Assembly: GCA_033220425.1 (NCBI GenBank)
Contig: CM065651.1
Coordinates: 3,720,001-3,784,000 of the forward strand
Source of the DNA: Lepraria neglecta
Lineage: Eukaryota; Ascomycota; Lecanoromycetes; Lecanorales; Stereocaulaceae
DNA: 64,000 nucleotides
Direction of reading: 5' to 3'
Shown here: positions 1 through 10,400 of the stretch, piece after piece
Position numbering within the stretch: position 1 is the first letter of the stretch
How the letters are laid out: each line of letters opens with the position of its first letter
Notes under the pieces: generated by a model
The model's database searches: none
Seen by the model: the letters and a program-made list of their open reading frames with translations, nothing else
Told to the model about the DNA's origin: nothing
Position numbers and translations under genes: made by a program

Positions 1-2166
1 ACTGGAAGAGTACGAGCCACTCAACTTTCCAAATGCAACGAAGATTTTCGTCAACGGCGTGTGGGTTGGTGTGCACAGAGATCCGGCACATCTCGTGGGC
101 ACCGTTCAAAATTTGCGAAGAAAGGGTAACATCTCCTACGAAGTCAGTCTGATTCGTGACATACGAGATCGCGAGTTCAAAATCTTCACTGATGCGGGAA
201 GAGTCTGTCGTCCTCTGTTCGTTGTCGACAACGATCCTAGGAGCAGCAATTGCGGCAATCTTGTTCTGACGAAACAGCTTGTTTCGCAGCTTGAAGAGGA
301 TAGGGAGTATGGAGCGACCCTGGATCCGGAGGAGAAAGAAAAGGCCAATATTGGTTGGCAGCGCCTGCTTCGTAGTGGTGTTGTTGAATATGTGGACGCT
401 GAGGAAGAGGAGACTATCATGATTGTCATGACTCCGGAAGACTTGGAGATGTCACGACAGTTGGAAGCCGGATTTACAATGCCTACAGCAGATCCGGATG
501 ATCTCAATAAGCGTGTCAAGGCAACACCAAACCCAACCGCGCGTACTTGGACACATTGTGAGATCCATCCAAGCATGATACTGGGTATTTGTGCAAGCAT
601 CATTCCCTTCCCAGATCACAATCAGGTAAGCATGGTAGGCCGTGGGATGTATACAGTGCTAATGCTATCTACAGTCTCCTCGAAACACCTATCAATCTGC
701 TATGGGCAAGCAAGCCATGGGAGTCTTTCTCACGAATTACGACGTCCGTATGGATACTATGGCAAACATTCTCTACTATCCGCAAAAACCCCTCGCCACA
801 ACAAGATCCATGGAATTCCTCAAATTCCGAGAATTACCAGCAGGCCAGAACGCAATTGTCGCTATTGCTTGCTACTCCGGCTACAATCAGGAAGATTCCG
901 TCATCATGAACCAGAGCAGCATCGATAGAGGCCTATTCAGGAGTCTCTTCTACCGAGCATACACTGATCAGGAAAAGCGAATTGGCATGGCTGTGGTCGA
1001 AGAGTTTGAAAAGCCAATGAGGAGTGACACTTTGAAGCTCAAGCATGGAACGTACGACAAGCTCGACGATGACGGTATTGTGGCCCCTGGTGTTCGAGTG
1101 TCAGGAGAGGACATCATCATCGGAAAAACGGCACCCATTGCCCCAGACGCTGAGGAGCTTGGACAGCGCACTAAATTGCATGTCAAGCGGGATGCCTCAA
1201 CACCTTTACGAAGCACTGAGAACGGCATCGTCGATCAAGTCCTGTTATCGACCAACGCAGATGGATTGCGATTCGCCAAAGTGCGAATGCGAACGACCAA
1301 GATCCCACAGATTGGAGACAAGTTTGCCTCGCGGCACGGTCAGAAAGGGACTATAGGCATTACTTACCGTCAGGAAGATATGCCCTTCACTAGGGAGGGC
1401 GTAGTGCCGGATCTGATCATCAACCCGCACGCCATTCCTTCCCGAATGACGATTGCTCATCTAATTGAATGTCAATTGAGTAAAGTGTCGTCTCTTCGAG
1501 GATTCGAAGGCGATGCGACTCCCTTTACGGAAGTGACAGTCGACTCTGTTTCTCGTTTGCTACGCGAGCATGGCTACCAATCTCGAGGCTTCGAAGTCAT
1601 GTACAATGGGCACACTGGGCGCAAGCTGGTAGCTCAAGTCTTCTTAGGTCCAACATATTACCAGCGCTTACGACACATGGTGGACGACAAGATCCACGCA
1701 CGGGCCAGAGGACCAGTACAGATTTTGACTAGACAGCCCGTAGAGGGTAGGGCACGCGATGGAGGTCTCCGCTTTGGGGAGATGGAGCGCGATTGCATGA
1801 TCTCGCATGGAGCAAGTGCATTTTTGAAAGAGCGGCTATTCGAGGTGTCGGATGCCTTCCGAGTCCACATTTGCGACATCTGCGGGCTGATGACCCCAGT
1901 TGCGTAAGTCTAAATTTCCTTTACACTTTTTGGAAGTCGGGCCACGTGCGACTTTGGGGAAACATCATGCATCTTCGAAAAACAAAGCTGACACTGGCGC
2001 TAGAAACCTTAAGAAGAATTCCTTCGAATGTCGGCCTTGCAAGAACAAGACCAAGATCTCTCAGATCCACATTCCCTACGCTGCAAAGTTGCTCTTCCAA
2101 GAGCTGGCTTCAATGAACATTGCAACAAGGCTGTACACGAAGCGCTCGGGGGTGACAGTCCGATAA
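1..2166 (+). CDS. RPB2: RNA polymerase II second-largest subunit, C-terminal part (5' end outside window)
   Basis: This is the C-terminal ~671 residues of the second-largest Pol II subunit, which forms much of the active-site wall and the clamp-binding side of the enzyme. The frame is open from base 2. Exons are 1-625, 675-1903 and 2004-2166, with two GT-AG introns (49 and 100 bp). The splices restore the family sequence: NQ|SPRNTY at the first, and GLMTPVA continuing to [12 protein letters not shown] at the second. Recognisable blocks are GANxxVAI-like [20 protein letters not shown], the SRHGQKGT loop, HAIPSRMTI, the [13 protein letters not shown] motif, and the C-terminal zinc site built from CDIC and CRPC. 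The end [11 protein letters not shown] is close to the usual C-terminus. No frameshift is seen. The identification is secure; only the start lies outside the window. Confidence 0.97.
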
Positions 2167-3406
2167 GGGAAAGCTGGAAGGCTGTCCAGCATCAAATGGT
2201 CTACCATCACTTGTGCTGTCTACTTTCGCTACGGGTTGTCCTATCAGCACTGACATTCGCCACCTTGGCACCTATTTTCTGGTCTACATCTCGGCCGTTA
2301 GGTTGGATGTTTCGTTATGCATTGCGAAGGCGTTGCTCGGGTGGTTTCATAACATGCATGCATGGCAAAAGGATCCGCGCGAAAAAAGCAGGGAAAGGCG
2401 ACGTGTCTCGTAATATGGGCGGTTTCCTCACCTTACACGATATAGACGAGAACGAAAGAAGCTCGATAGAAGAAGTTAAGAACAAGATCAAAATGATCAT
2501 CTACAAGACTGAGGAGCTCCGGTCAAAGAAGAACGAAGAGTCTGTTCAAAAGGTGTGCCTCGCTATTTCGTGTGTGCATGTAAACGCTGAAGCTATTGGA
2601 GCTATCCTGTTGGTGGGGGTAGACCTTGCAGACGATTGGATGTTTATTTGGTGGATACCCCCGCTCTGGGCGCTTAGCTCAGCCGAGAATAGACCTATCA
2701 CTCTACATGCCCAGGCCCTAGACCGGACTAATCCCTACCTATAATCTGCTCCTATTCTTAGCCCTTCCTGCAAGCAGCAAAGGAATTTCGTCCTCTAAGC
2801 GCCCACTACATTCGCTATCATCATCCACCTTCCCTCAATGCAGAATAGAGCTATGCATGTCATCATGCTCCTCACGGAGGGGCTTGCCCAATTAGATGCC
2901 TTCCAACTCAGGGTACAGAGCGGACTACCCCGTCGAAACATAACATAAGAATCCAAGCGCCCACCTCTCTCTTTCCTTCTCTCTTCAGCAAGCCTTCAAT
3001 TTCATCTGAGCTATCCTTAGTAATTCCCGCGTCTTCTTTGTTATAGAGCTGTGCTCTTTGTCGCTTTACTCTAATTACTACGACCAACATTGTACCTTTT
3101 TTGTCGCCGGTCGACAAGGTCTTTGCATAGCTCAGCTTATTCTTCACTTGCTCGCTCGCGCTTATTCGAATCGCCCTTTACTTCAGGCATTCTGGATAAC
3201 CGAAGCTCCTCAATCATTATTCTTTCTGTTTTCGAACTCGTCGTCGAGTCTGCTTAATCAACCTATAAATCAATCAAACGAACAGAGCTCTGGTAGCCTT
3301 TTGTTCAGCAGCCCACCGAAGATCAACACCAACAATCTTCGAGACACACTCAACGACTATTTTCTGTCACAATTTTTATACCAACAATCATCAATAATCA
3401 GCAATA
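2167..3406. other. intergenic spacer with one weak small ORF
   Basis: This 1.24 kb lies between RPB2 and the glycogen-binding-domain gene. The only stretch with a protein-like look is an open frame at 2415-2744 (+), with a charged, helix-like segment of about 45 residues after its Met. It ends in sequence without coding character, so it could be one exon of an unannotated small gene or chance. The last ~350 bases are pyrimidine-rich and then rich in CAACA-type words up to the ATG at 3407, which suits a fungal promoter and 5' UTR. Confidence 0.4.
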
Positions 3407-4276
3407 ATGTCGACATCAACTCAACTCTCCTTCACCCTCTCCACGAGCTCCAAGTCCAAGACCGTCCATCTCCTCGGCTCATGGGACAACTACAAGCAGC
3501 AGCTTCCCCTTGCCTGCAAGGAAAAGGCTGGCAAGTTCAAGGGCACTTTCTCCTTCAAGGGCACCATGCTCAAGCCGGGGTCTCGCTACTGGTACTACGT
3601 ATGCCTCTTCCTATCGCCGCTCATTATCCTCCATGACTAACAAACATTACAGTACCTCATTGACGGCTACCACCCATCGCACGACCCATCCGTCTCCGCG
3701 ACCAAGGAGCCCACCACAGGCCGCATGCTCAACATCCTCGACGTCGCCAAGGGCGGCGAGTCCAAGCGCTCTTCCACCAACGGCGGCAACCGTGCCTCCG
3801 TCGACATCCCCAAGGGCCGTTCCCTCTCACCGTCTAGGATCGCCCACCCGAAGCCAAGCAAGCCATACGCTTCGCGCGGCGTCAGGGAGGCCGATTACTC
3901 AATGAGCCCCGGCATGGATGACCTCACCGGCAAGTTGGAGCAAGCTTCGCTGTACAACGTCCGAAACATCAGCCCACCGTCATCTGTTGGCTCGAGCCTT
4001 TCGTCACGAAGCTCAGACCGCTCATCGCTCTCGTCGCTATCATCACTTTCAGACCCATCCAGCTCCAGCGGAAGCTGCCAATGTAACCGCTACGGCGTCA
4101 CCCGCAAGGGCGACCGCGTCCGCCTGGACTGCGGCGGCAAGGTCTGCGGCTACGGCGAGAGCTCATCCGACTGCTCCTCAGATTCAGAGTCAGATTCAGA
4201 AAGCGAGGACGAGCGACCAAGATACCAAGAGATCAGGCCTCGCGGTCAAGTTTCTTCAGGACGAGGCAGGAGATGA
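3407..4276 (+). CDS. glycogen-binding-domain (AMPK-beta GBD/CBM48-like) protein
   Basis: Predicted protein of 271 residues from two exons, 3407-3598 and 3653-4276. The 54-bp intron has a CTAAC-like branch site and a TTACAG acceptor. Residues ~5-90 match the beta-sandwich glycogen-binding fold of AMPK beta subunits: VHLLGSWDNY, a GTFSFKG strand, and then WYYYLIDGYHPSHDPS across the splice. The rest is not an AMPK beta subunit. It is a Ser/Arg/Pro-rich linker, a serine-rich block (~190-215), a short Cys cluster (CQC ... DCGGKVCGYG ... DC) and an acidic Ser/Asp/Glu run ending GRGRR. There is no kinase-complex-binding C-terminal domain, so the role is uncertain; binding of glycogen or another glucan is inferred from the fold only. 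The start is the first ATG that keeps the GBD intact. Confidence 0.85.
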
Positions 4277-4862
4277 TTTCTTTCCCGTGAAAGGGGGTTT
4301 CTTTTTTTATTGAGTTTATGGTTGATGAACACATTCGTTGTGATTCCTAATTTTCTTCATCTGGGCTGGTCTTGGGTGACCACTTCGGCCGATACGACGG
4401 CGTGCATACGATGATTTCATTGAGTCATGAGGAGCTCTCTGACTGCTTCGTACAGAAGAGGTTTCGTCGTTGGGGGGAGGTTGGAGTGGATGATAAGATG
4501 AGATACAGGCATACTGCCTGGCCTTTCTCAACAAACACGACAATGATGGATATGGGCATACTGCCTGGCCTTTCTCAAAAAACACGACAATGATGGATAT
4601 GGGCATCTAATGCTTAGCCTATCCTATATCTGGTGGTTGAAGCGAACATAGATTGATTTGAAGAAGTAAGGGGATGATGGCGGAAGTGCACAGTGTGGAA
4701 TAGATAGCAAAGCAAATCAAGGACATCTATCTACCCCACAATCATTGCTCTCATCATAATCATTCATAACAGTGCCATTTTAGATCCATTTACTCCCTAT
4801 GTCGGCAAACAAATCCGCCGTCATTGCTTTCCATCATCCTTGCAAAACCCACAGTAGATCTG
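4277..4862. other. 3' flank and spacer with a short tandem duplication
   Basis: No gene is supported here. The stretch holds the 3' flank of the glycogen-binding-domain gene and the 47-bp tandem duplication listed separately. Open frames on either strand are short and without recognisable motifs. Confidence 0.6.
4509..4606 (+). repeat. 47-bp tandem duplication (2.1 copies)
   Basis: A unit beginning GCATACTGCCTGGCC at 4509 starts again at 4556, and a partial third start (GCAT) closes the array at 4606. The two full copies differ at one visible base, near the middle of the unit (TCAACAAA versus TCAAAAAA). It is non-coding and looks like a recent replication-slippage duplication. Confidence 0.9.
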
Positions 4863-5093
4863 CTAGCGGACATAGCTTGCAGACATTTCCCTACTGCTCC
4901 CACAATCAAAGCACCGTTCGTTCAGATGGATGGAAATTGGGCCATTCTGGGGCTGACCGCAGTACCAGCGACTCACGCCTAGTGGTGGTTATGGATGTTT
5001 ATACACGATAGGCTTTGGAGTAACTGGAGGTGATTCCTCGTTGACTGATGAAGCTGGAGACTGCTTCTTGCAGAAGAAATTGGGTAGGCACAC
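4863..5093 (-). pseudogene. degraded copy of the adjacent small zinc-finger gene
   Basis: Read on the minus strand in one frame, this 77-codon stretch parallels the intact gene at 5331-5570. Both have an F-F-x-K-K block near the start, an E-x-S-P-P segment, and RWYCG followed by GP and a C-x2-C-x4-R end. The copy carries three lesions. The position of the intact gene's ATG reads GTG (5091-5093). An in-frame TAA lies at 4989-4991. The second zinc-ligand Cys of the C-x2-C pair is replaced by Pro (WYCGQP against WYCGYC). An upstream in-frame ATG at 5201 exists, but any product would stop before the finger. It is best explained as a dead tandem duplicate. Confidence 0.75.
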
Positions 5094-5330
5094 CGTTGGC
5101 TGTATGGAGAACTTCTGGTAGGAAGTGTTTGTTGAAATTCTTTCGGTTCGATAGGTTAATAACACATGATGCTGAGGCAGGCTTCGTATATATACGTGCA
5201 AATTAGATGTCTAGGACGGCTGGGGGGCCGAATTGCGATAGTGCCCAAATCCATAACAATCCACACTTATTTCCTGCTTAAGGGACGAGAGACGATACTC
5301 TCTTACATCCTGCATCATCCACAAAACCCT

Positions 5331-5570
5331 CTAGGTGAATTGCGCGTTCCTGTCCCTAATGCGTGAACAAAAGAAACACCATAGATCCTCGGGAAATCGC
5401 ATGGGACCTTGTTTGCAATAACCGCAGTACCAGCGTTGCGTGCCGGCTGGAGGAATTGGATTTAAAAAATCTGATGATGGGTTTGGTGGGGCTTGAGGAG
5501 GAGAGCCTTTCTCGGAGATCTGTGAGTATCGATGTGGCTTCTTGGAGAAGAAGTGGAAGGGGAAGCACAT
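5331..5570 (-). CDS. small single-exon protein with a C-x2-C...C-x2-C zinc-finger-like motif
   Basis: A 79-residue ORF with no intron. The N-terminal half is basic and Pro/Ser-rich (FFSKKPHRYS, PPQAPPNP). The C-terminal half has RWYCGYCKQGPM, a 12-residue spacing, then CFFC and SRIRD. The W-x-C-x2-C-x12-C-x2-C pattern resembles RanBP2-type fingers and small fungal proteins of that kind. The family is recognised by pattern only and the function is unknown. Selection on the motif is suggested by a paralogous copy at 4863-5093 that keeps the same layout but has lost its start, one ligand Cys and frame integrity. A 14-bp identity (CCGCAGTACCAGCG on the plus strand) joins the two loci. Confidence 0.6.
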   Translation of the reverse strand: MCFPFHFFSKKPHRYSQISEKGSPPQAPPNPSSDFLNPIPPAGTQRWYCGYCKQGPMRFPEDLWCFFCSRIRDRNAQFT

Positions 5571-5854
5571 TATTGACTGCCGGTGAGGGTCAAATAAGAT
5601 AGAAGATCGTATATCGGCTTTGTCAGATGCTAGACAGGAGATTGATATGTAGAATCTGGAGTTCTAGTCATATGCATTTACAACTAATTGTGATTGATAC
5701 TTGTAGATGCGCAGGCAGCTCTCCTCTCCAACTGAAACCCACTCAAACCACACTAACCAAATCCATCTAGCGCCAAATCAACCCAAGCTCGCCCAAGCTC
5801 TCACAACATCGTCAACCAAACTCCCACAAAATCTCCCTTCCCATTGACCACACA

Positions 5855-7048
5855 ATGCTTCTCCGACGCTCCGCTCTCATCTTCTCGCGGCGAGCGGCTA
5901 CAAAGCCCATCGTCCGCCGGAGTTTTACAACCTCAATTGCGCGCTGTAAGTCGCTTCTTCCGCAGGATACGAAATGGTCATAGGGGAAGATGAAAGTGTG
6001 CTAATGGTGGTTGTGTAATAGATGCGGACAAGCACACAGGCGGCGATCCCATGCCAGGACAGCCGGATCCGCACATGGTTCCTTTTGAAGGTGCGCCCTT
6101 ACTCGCCCACTCTCACCTCCCCTAAAGTCCCTTTCGCTCCCTCGAACGTTGAACCGCCGATCTCCCTACCATTGCCTACAGTACCCTTGCTTTACCCAAT
6201 AAACGCACCACATGCTAATATATCACGTCTACACATAGAGGTGAGGACAGAAGACGATCTCCTGCCGCCGGGCGCGGAGCCCGGGACTGTGCCTACGGAT
6301 TTGGACCAGAGTACTGGGTTGGAGCGATTTGAAATATTGGGAAAGATGCAGGGGGTTGATGTGTTTGACATGAGGCCTTTGGATGCTAGTCGTAAAGGTA
6401 TGTCGGATTTTATTCTCGAAACGGGGTTGGAATGAGGATACGCTCCAGAGGATTGGGGATACCATGGGCTATGGGGTTTCAGGCTCGATGATGGGAACAG
6501 AAGGAACCGGAAGAAATGGGGTACGAAGCAGCCTGGACGCGCATGCATCTACTCGCACCCGATCTTGGGACGGACAGAATGGCAGTGTATGGGAGATGAA
6601 ACGAAGCACAGCTAACCCACATTTTCACAACAGGCACCCTCGATAACCCCATTGTGGTCAAATCCGCAGGTGACGAACAATTCGCCGGCTGTACCGGCTA
6701 CCCAGTCGACAGCCACGTTACCCTCTGGCTCAGCGTACGTCTCTCTTCCCTCTCCTCTCCCCTCCACTTCCCACAATTCCTTCCATCCTTCACCCTACTC
6801 TCCCTCCGCCCTCCACCCTAAATCTCTCACCCGCTCGCTAACTCTCTCCCTACCAGATGTCCCGCGACCGCCCCATCGAGCGCTGTCCCGAATGCGGCGG
6901 CGTCTACAGAATGGAATACGTCGGTCCACCGGACGATCCACACGCGAATCACGGACATGGGGAGGAGCATGCCGATGGCCATACCAATTATGAGGAGCCG
7001 AAGACTTTTGCGGATTTCGTCAAGCCGGAGTATAGAGGGACGCCGTAG
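5855..7048 (+). CDS. COX4: cytochrome c oxidase subunit 4 (animal subunit Vb family), mitochondrial
   Basis: Zinc-binding nuclear-encoded subunit of respiratory complex IV, on the matrix side of the inner membrane. Five exons are inferred: 5855-5945, 6022-6090, 6239-6397, 6634-6734 and 6857-7048 (203 residues). Each splice keeps the frame. The N-terminus (MLLRRSALIFSRRAATKP) is a typical arginine-rich presequence ending near RRSFTTS. The mature part contains the family blocks TDLDQSTGLERFEILG, GTLDNPIVVKS, then the zinc module FAGCTGYPVDSH and RPIERCPECGGVYRM, which supplies the Cys ligands. The C-terminal His/Glu-rich tail (HANHGHGEEHADGH) is longer than in yeast. Its four introns (76, 148, 236 and 122 bp) make it one of the more intron-rich genes here. 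Its 3' end faces PRP8. Confidence 0.95.
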
Positions 7049-7423
7049 CTTTTGTATCAGTAGAGGGCGTAGATGGATAAGGGTAAGATGATGAGAGGAG
7101 AGAGCGCGTTCTGTACATATGTCAGGTAGAGAGACGCTTCATCGAATTGAAGAGATTCACAGCAAGCATTGAGTGTGCACACGGTTATATATTACGGATT
7201 GCATGATTGCATTTTTGTTGCTACATACTCGCACGCTGCTCTATTGCACCACTACACCACCCCCCAAACGCTAGCTATGTCGCTCCTCCGCTGCGCTTTT
7301 GCTCCTGTGTAAAGCTCTCCACGCCATGACTGCCACGGCGTCCCTGCTCTCCCCAAGCCCCATATGCTCCACCTCCAAGGACAAAGCCCTCAAATTCTCA
7401 AGATATCTGACTTTCTTGCCCGA
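7049..7423. other. convergent 3' spacer between COX4 and PRP8
   Basis: This 375 bp holds the 3' flanks of two convergent genes. No gene, repeat or RNA is seen. No sequence terminator can be assigned with confidence. Confidence 0.6.
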
Positions 7424-10400
7424 TCAGGCAAAATTATCCTGCCTATCAACCCAAATATCCTCCAACTCAGCAAAATTCTGGAAATGCAACGGCCGATGCA
7501 CATCCGCATAGAACCCCAACGGCGTATCCATCTTAACAGGCACACTCTTCTTCTCCACGTTCCCAAAGCTCGCCCCCATAAACGAGTAATTCCATGTATT
7601 TTGCTCCGGCACCAAAAAGTATCCTCTAATTTTATCCGACAACAGGAGCTGGGTCTTCTCGCCCATTCCGGAAGTGCTGAAACCGGACGGCATGTCGGAC
7701 GACAGGTCCTTGTTCTCGCTGCCCCATTTGTAGCCTTGAGGCGTTAGGGCCCATGCTACGAGGGAGACGGAACCGGGCGTGAATGAGACTGTCATGGTGA
7801 CGGTTTTCTTGTCCCAGCTGCTATGGGCGGACATGAGGCGTGCGTGGTGGGTTACGTCTGCGGCAGTCATGTAGGGGGGTTCATTGCCTGCCACTGTATG
7901 TATGATACCCAAAGGCTCAAGGGCAGAGAGGTTCTGATGCTGAGGGAGTTGATGTGGGAGTTGCACGTCGCGCGTATTGCCGACTTGAGGCACCATTATT
8001 ATTGTGCGGATTTCCTTCACTTGGTCGTTGTCGGGTGGGGAAGAGCCGTAGAGGTAGCCTGCTACTTGGACGCGGAGATCAGCGATTGTGATGAAGCGCT
8101 TGAGGATATTCTTAGGCATGATGTAGGTGTGGTGGCCTTCTTCGTGAATGTCGTCACTAGAAATGTAGATGTTGTTTGAGCGGGTGCGGAGGTTGGAAGT
8201 GGCGATGGCTCTGGTGCGCCATTCAGTTTTCGAGGCGAAGGATTGTTGCTCGAATTGAGAGGTGGTGGTTACGATGATGTCTTCGCCGTGGACGTTCTGA
8301 GTCTTCGTGGTGACGGCAGTGAGCTGTTGCTGCTCTTGTTGCTGCTTTTCGATCTCGGCAGCTTGCTGGCGTTGCATGGATGGAGCGCTGATCTCCATTC
8401 CAAGGATGATGTCGCGGATTTCGCTTGTGGTAAGACTGGAGGTATTGACATTGTTCTTCTTGCCGTAGTCGTTTAGAATAAGATCACGGAGTTGCACTTC
8501 GACTTTGATCCAGTCCTCATCTGACAACGTAGGCCAGATGTGATGCTCCTTGGTGATGACCGTCTTGTCTGGGCGAAGTAACAACTTGGTCTTATCTTGG
8601 TTGACGTGCAGCGCACGCAGAACCAAGATCAATCGGGAGAAGGCAGTGTATGACGAGATGGTCTTGAGCCACTCATCGTAGAGGTTGAACAACATCATCT
8701 TAGGCTCCGTAGCGCGAAGAATCATGTCACCCAATTTCTCAACCTTCATGGCGGCCTGGAATGGCAGCTGTAACTCGGAAGCTCGGATCGAAATGTTGGG
8801 AAAGTCCAGTAGATGTACTTCTAGAGGATCAAGGAGACCTTTGCGTGTAACGATGAGCTGCTTCGGCTGCTCTTCGACCGGCAATGATCGAATCAGAGCA
8901 GCCACTTCTTCCGCGGTCTTCCATTTCGCCAATTGTCCCAAACGCTTTTGACCAGCCCACACACTAGTATGAATGATCTTGAGGAAGAGTTGCCCTGTCC
9001 TTGGGTTGAAGATGAAAATCGCTCCATTAATGGGTTTCGTAGTCAGATTGCCTTCAAAGGTCTTGTGGATCGTTACTCGGTATACATTGGTATCGTCAAT
9101 GAACAGCTGGATCTGGTTGCTGAAGAGCTCGGAGTAATTTTGCGAGTTCAAGAACTCCTGGTTACTCTCGGATGCGTACAGCTGCAGACCCTTTCGGATA
9201 CGTTCCCTCAAGACGTACAAAGCAGGGTTGGCCTTCATGATCTTTGCCATGGCCTGCTGCACCAAGGTCTTCAAGCCGGGGAAGTACTGTCCATAGGCAG
9301 AGTACAGATTGTAGGCAAGATCGATACCAATCATTAAACCGGTAGCGGATGGGTAGATGCTCATGCTGTCAGTGGTGTAGTCCAAGTACTTGGCGCGCAC
9401 ATATCGCTCAATATCATGAGAGTCGTAGTCACCGTATCGCAGCTGGACATCAACCCAGAACTTGTTGGTAGTTGTAGGCTCAGTGATGTCCTTTGTGTCG
9501 AACAGTATCGACGGCCTTGTAACATTCCACTTGTGCGTAGCGAAGAGCAAGATATCAGCGCACGAGCTATTCATCTTATACGACTTCCTAGGATGGATGG
9601 TCTCCTTCTGCACTGTCTCGATACCCAGCTGGTCCAGCTCCTGATCAAAGACCTGGCACAAATCCATGACAACAGACTCATGAATTTTCTGCCACAGATG
9701 GGCACGGAAGATCTGAATCAGCGATATCTTGAGTGTTGGGATCTTGCCGTGCAAGAAGATACCCGTCAAGTCGAGCTGCACCTGGAAACCGACATAGACA
9801 TTGGCACGGTTGATTGTAGGCGACCACCACAGAGTAAAGCGACGGTTGGGGATTTGGTTGAGACCGGAACGTTGAGCATTAGTGAGCTTCTTGAACTTCA
9901 TCGATTCTTCGAAACCGGAAGCCTTCTCCCAGAAGAGACCTTCCCATGACGGGAAAGCTGTGGCCTTGAAGAGCGTGTGCTCAAGAATGGTCTCGACACC
10001 ACCCAGAGCTTGGATGACATCTGTTCGGTATGCGTTGAGGTTCCAGAGCTTTCCGTCGTGGCGCTGGCTTGTCCACCAGAAAGGATTACTCTTCATCAGC
10101 TGGTATGTCTTGAACTCGGTACGGGCTCTGAAACCCTTGTCGAAGCTTAGTGTGCTTCGATCCTTCTGGAAAAGAGTGTTAATACGAGGTAAACCACGGT
10201 CCCAGCTGTCTTCCAGGTCCTCGAGGGTCAAACGCCGATTCTGCTGGTTGGCTTCTTGTCGCTTTTGAGAGTACTCAGTCCACACTCGCTGTGAGTCAAT
10301 GAATTCGGCTTCCCATGGGATAATGTAACGGAATATGTTGGGGATCAGCGTCTCCTCGTCATGGCTCATACCAGCACGGTAATGTGTGACACCTACGTCG

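Noticed and set aside
2028-2744. 238-residue ORF overlapping the end of RPB2
   Set aside because: Its first third is an alternate frame of RPB2's last exon. Only the part after 2415 looks protein-like, and it is mentioned as a weak ORF.
3058-3636. 192-residue ORF before and over the first exon of the glycogen-binding-domain gene
   Set aside because: It covers the 5' flank and a shadow frame of the real exon; no protein features.
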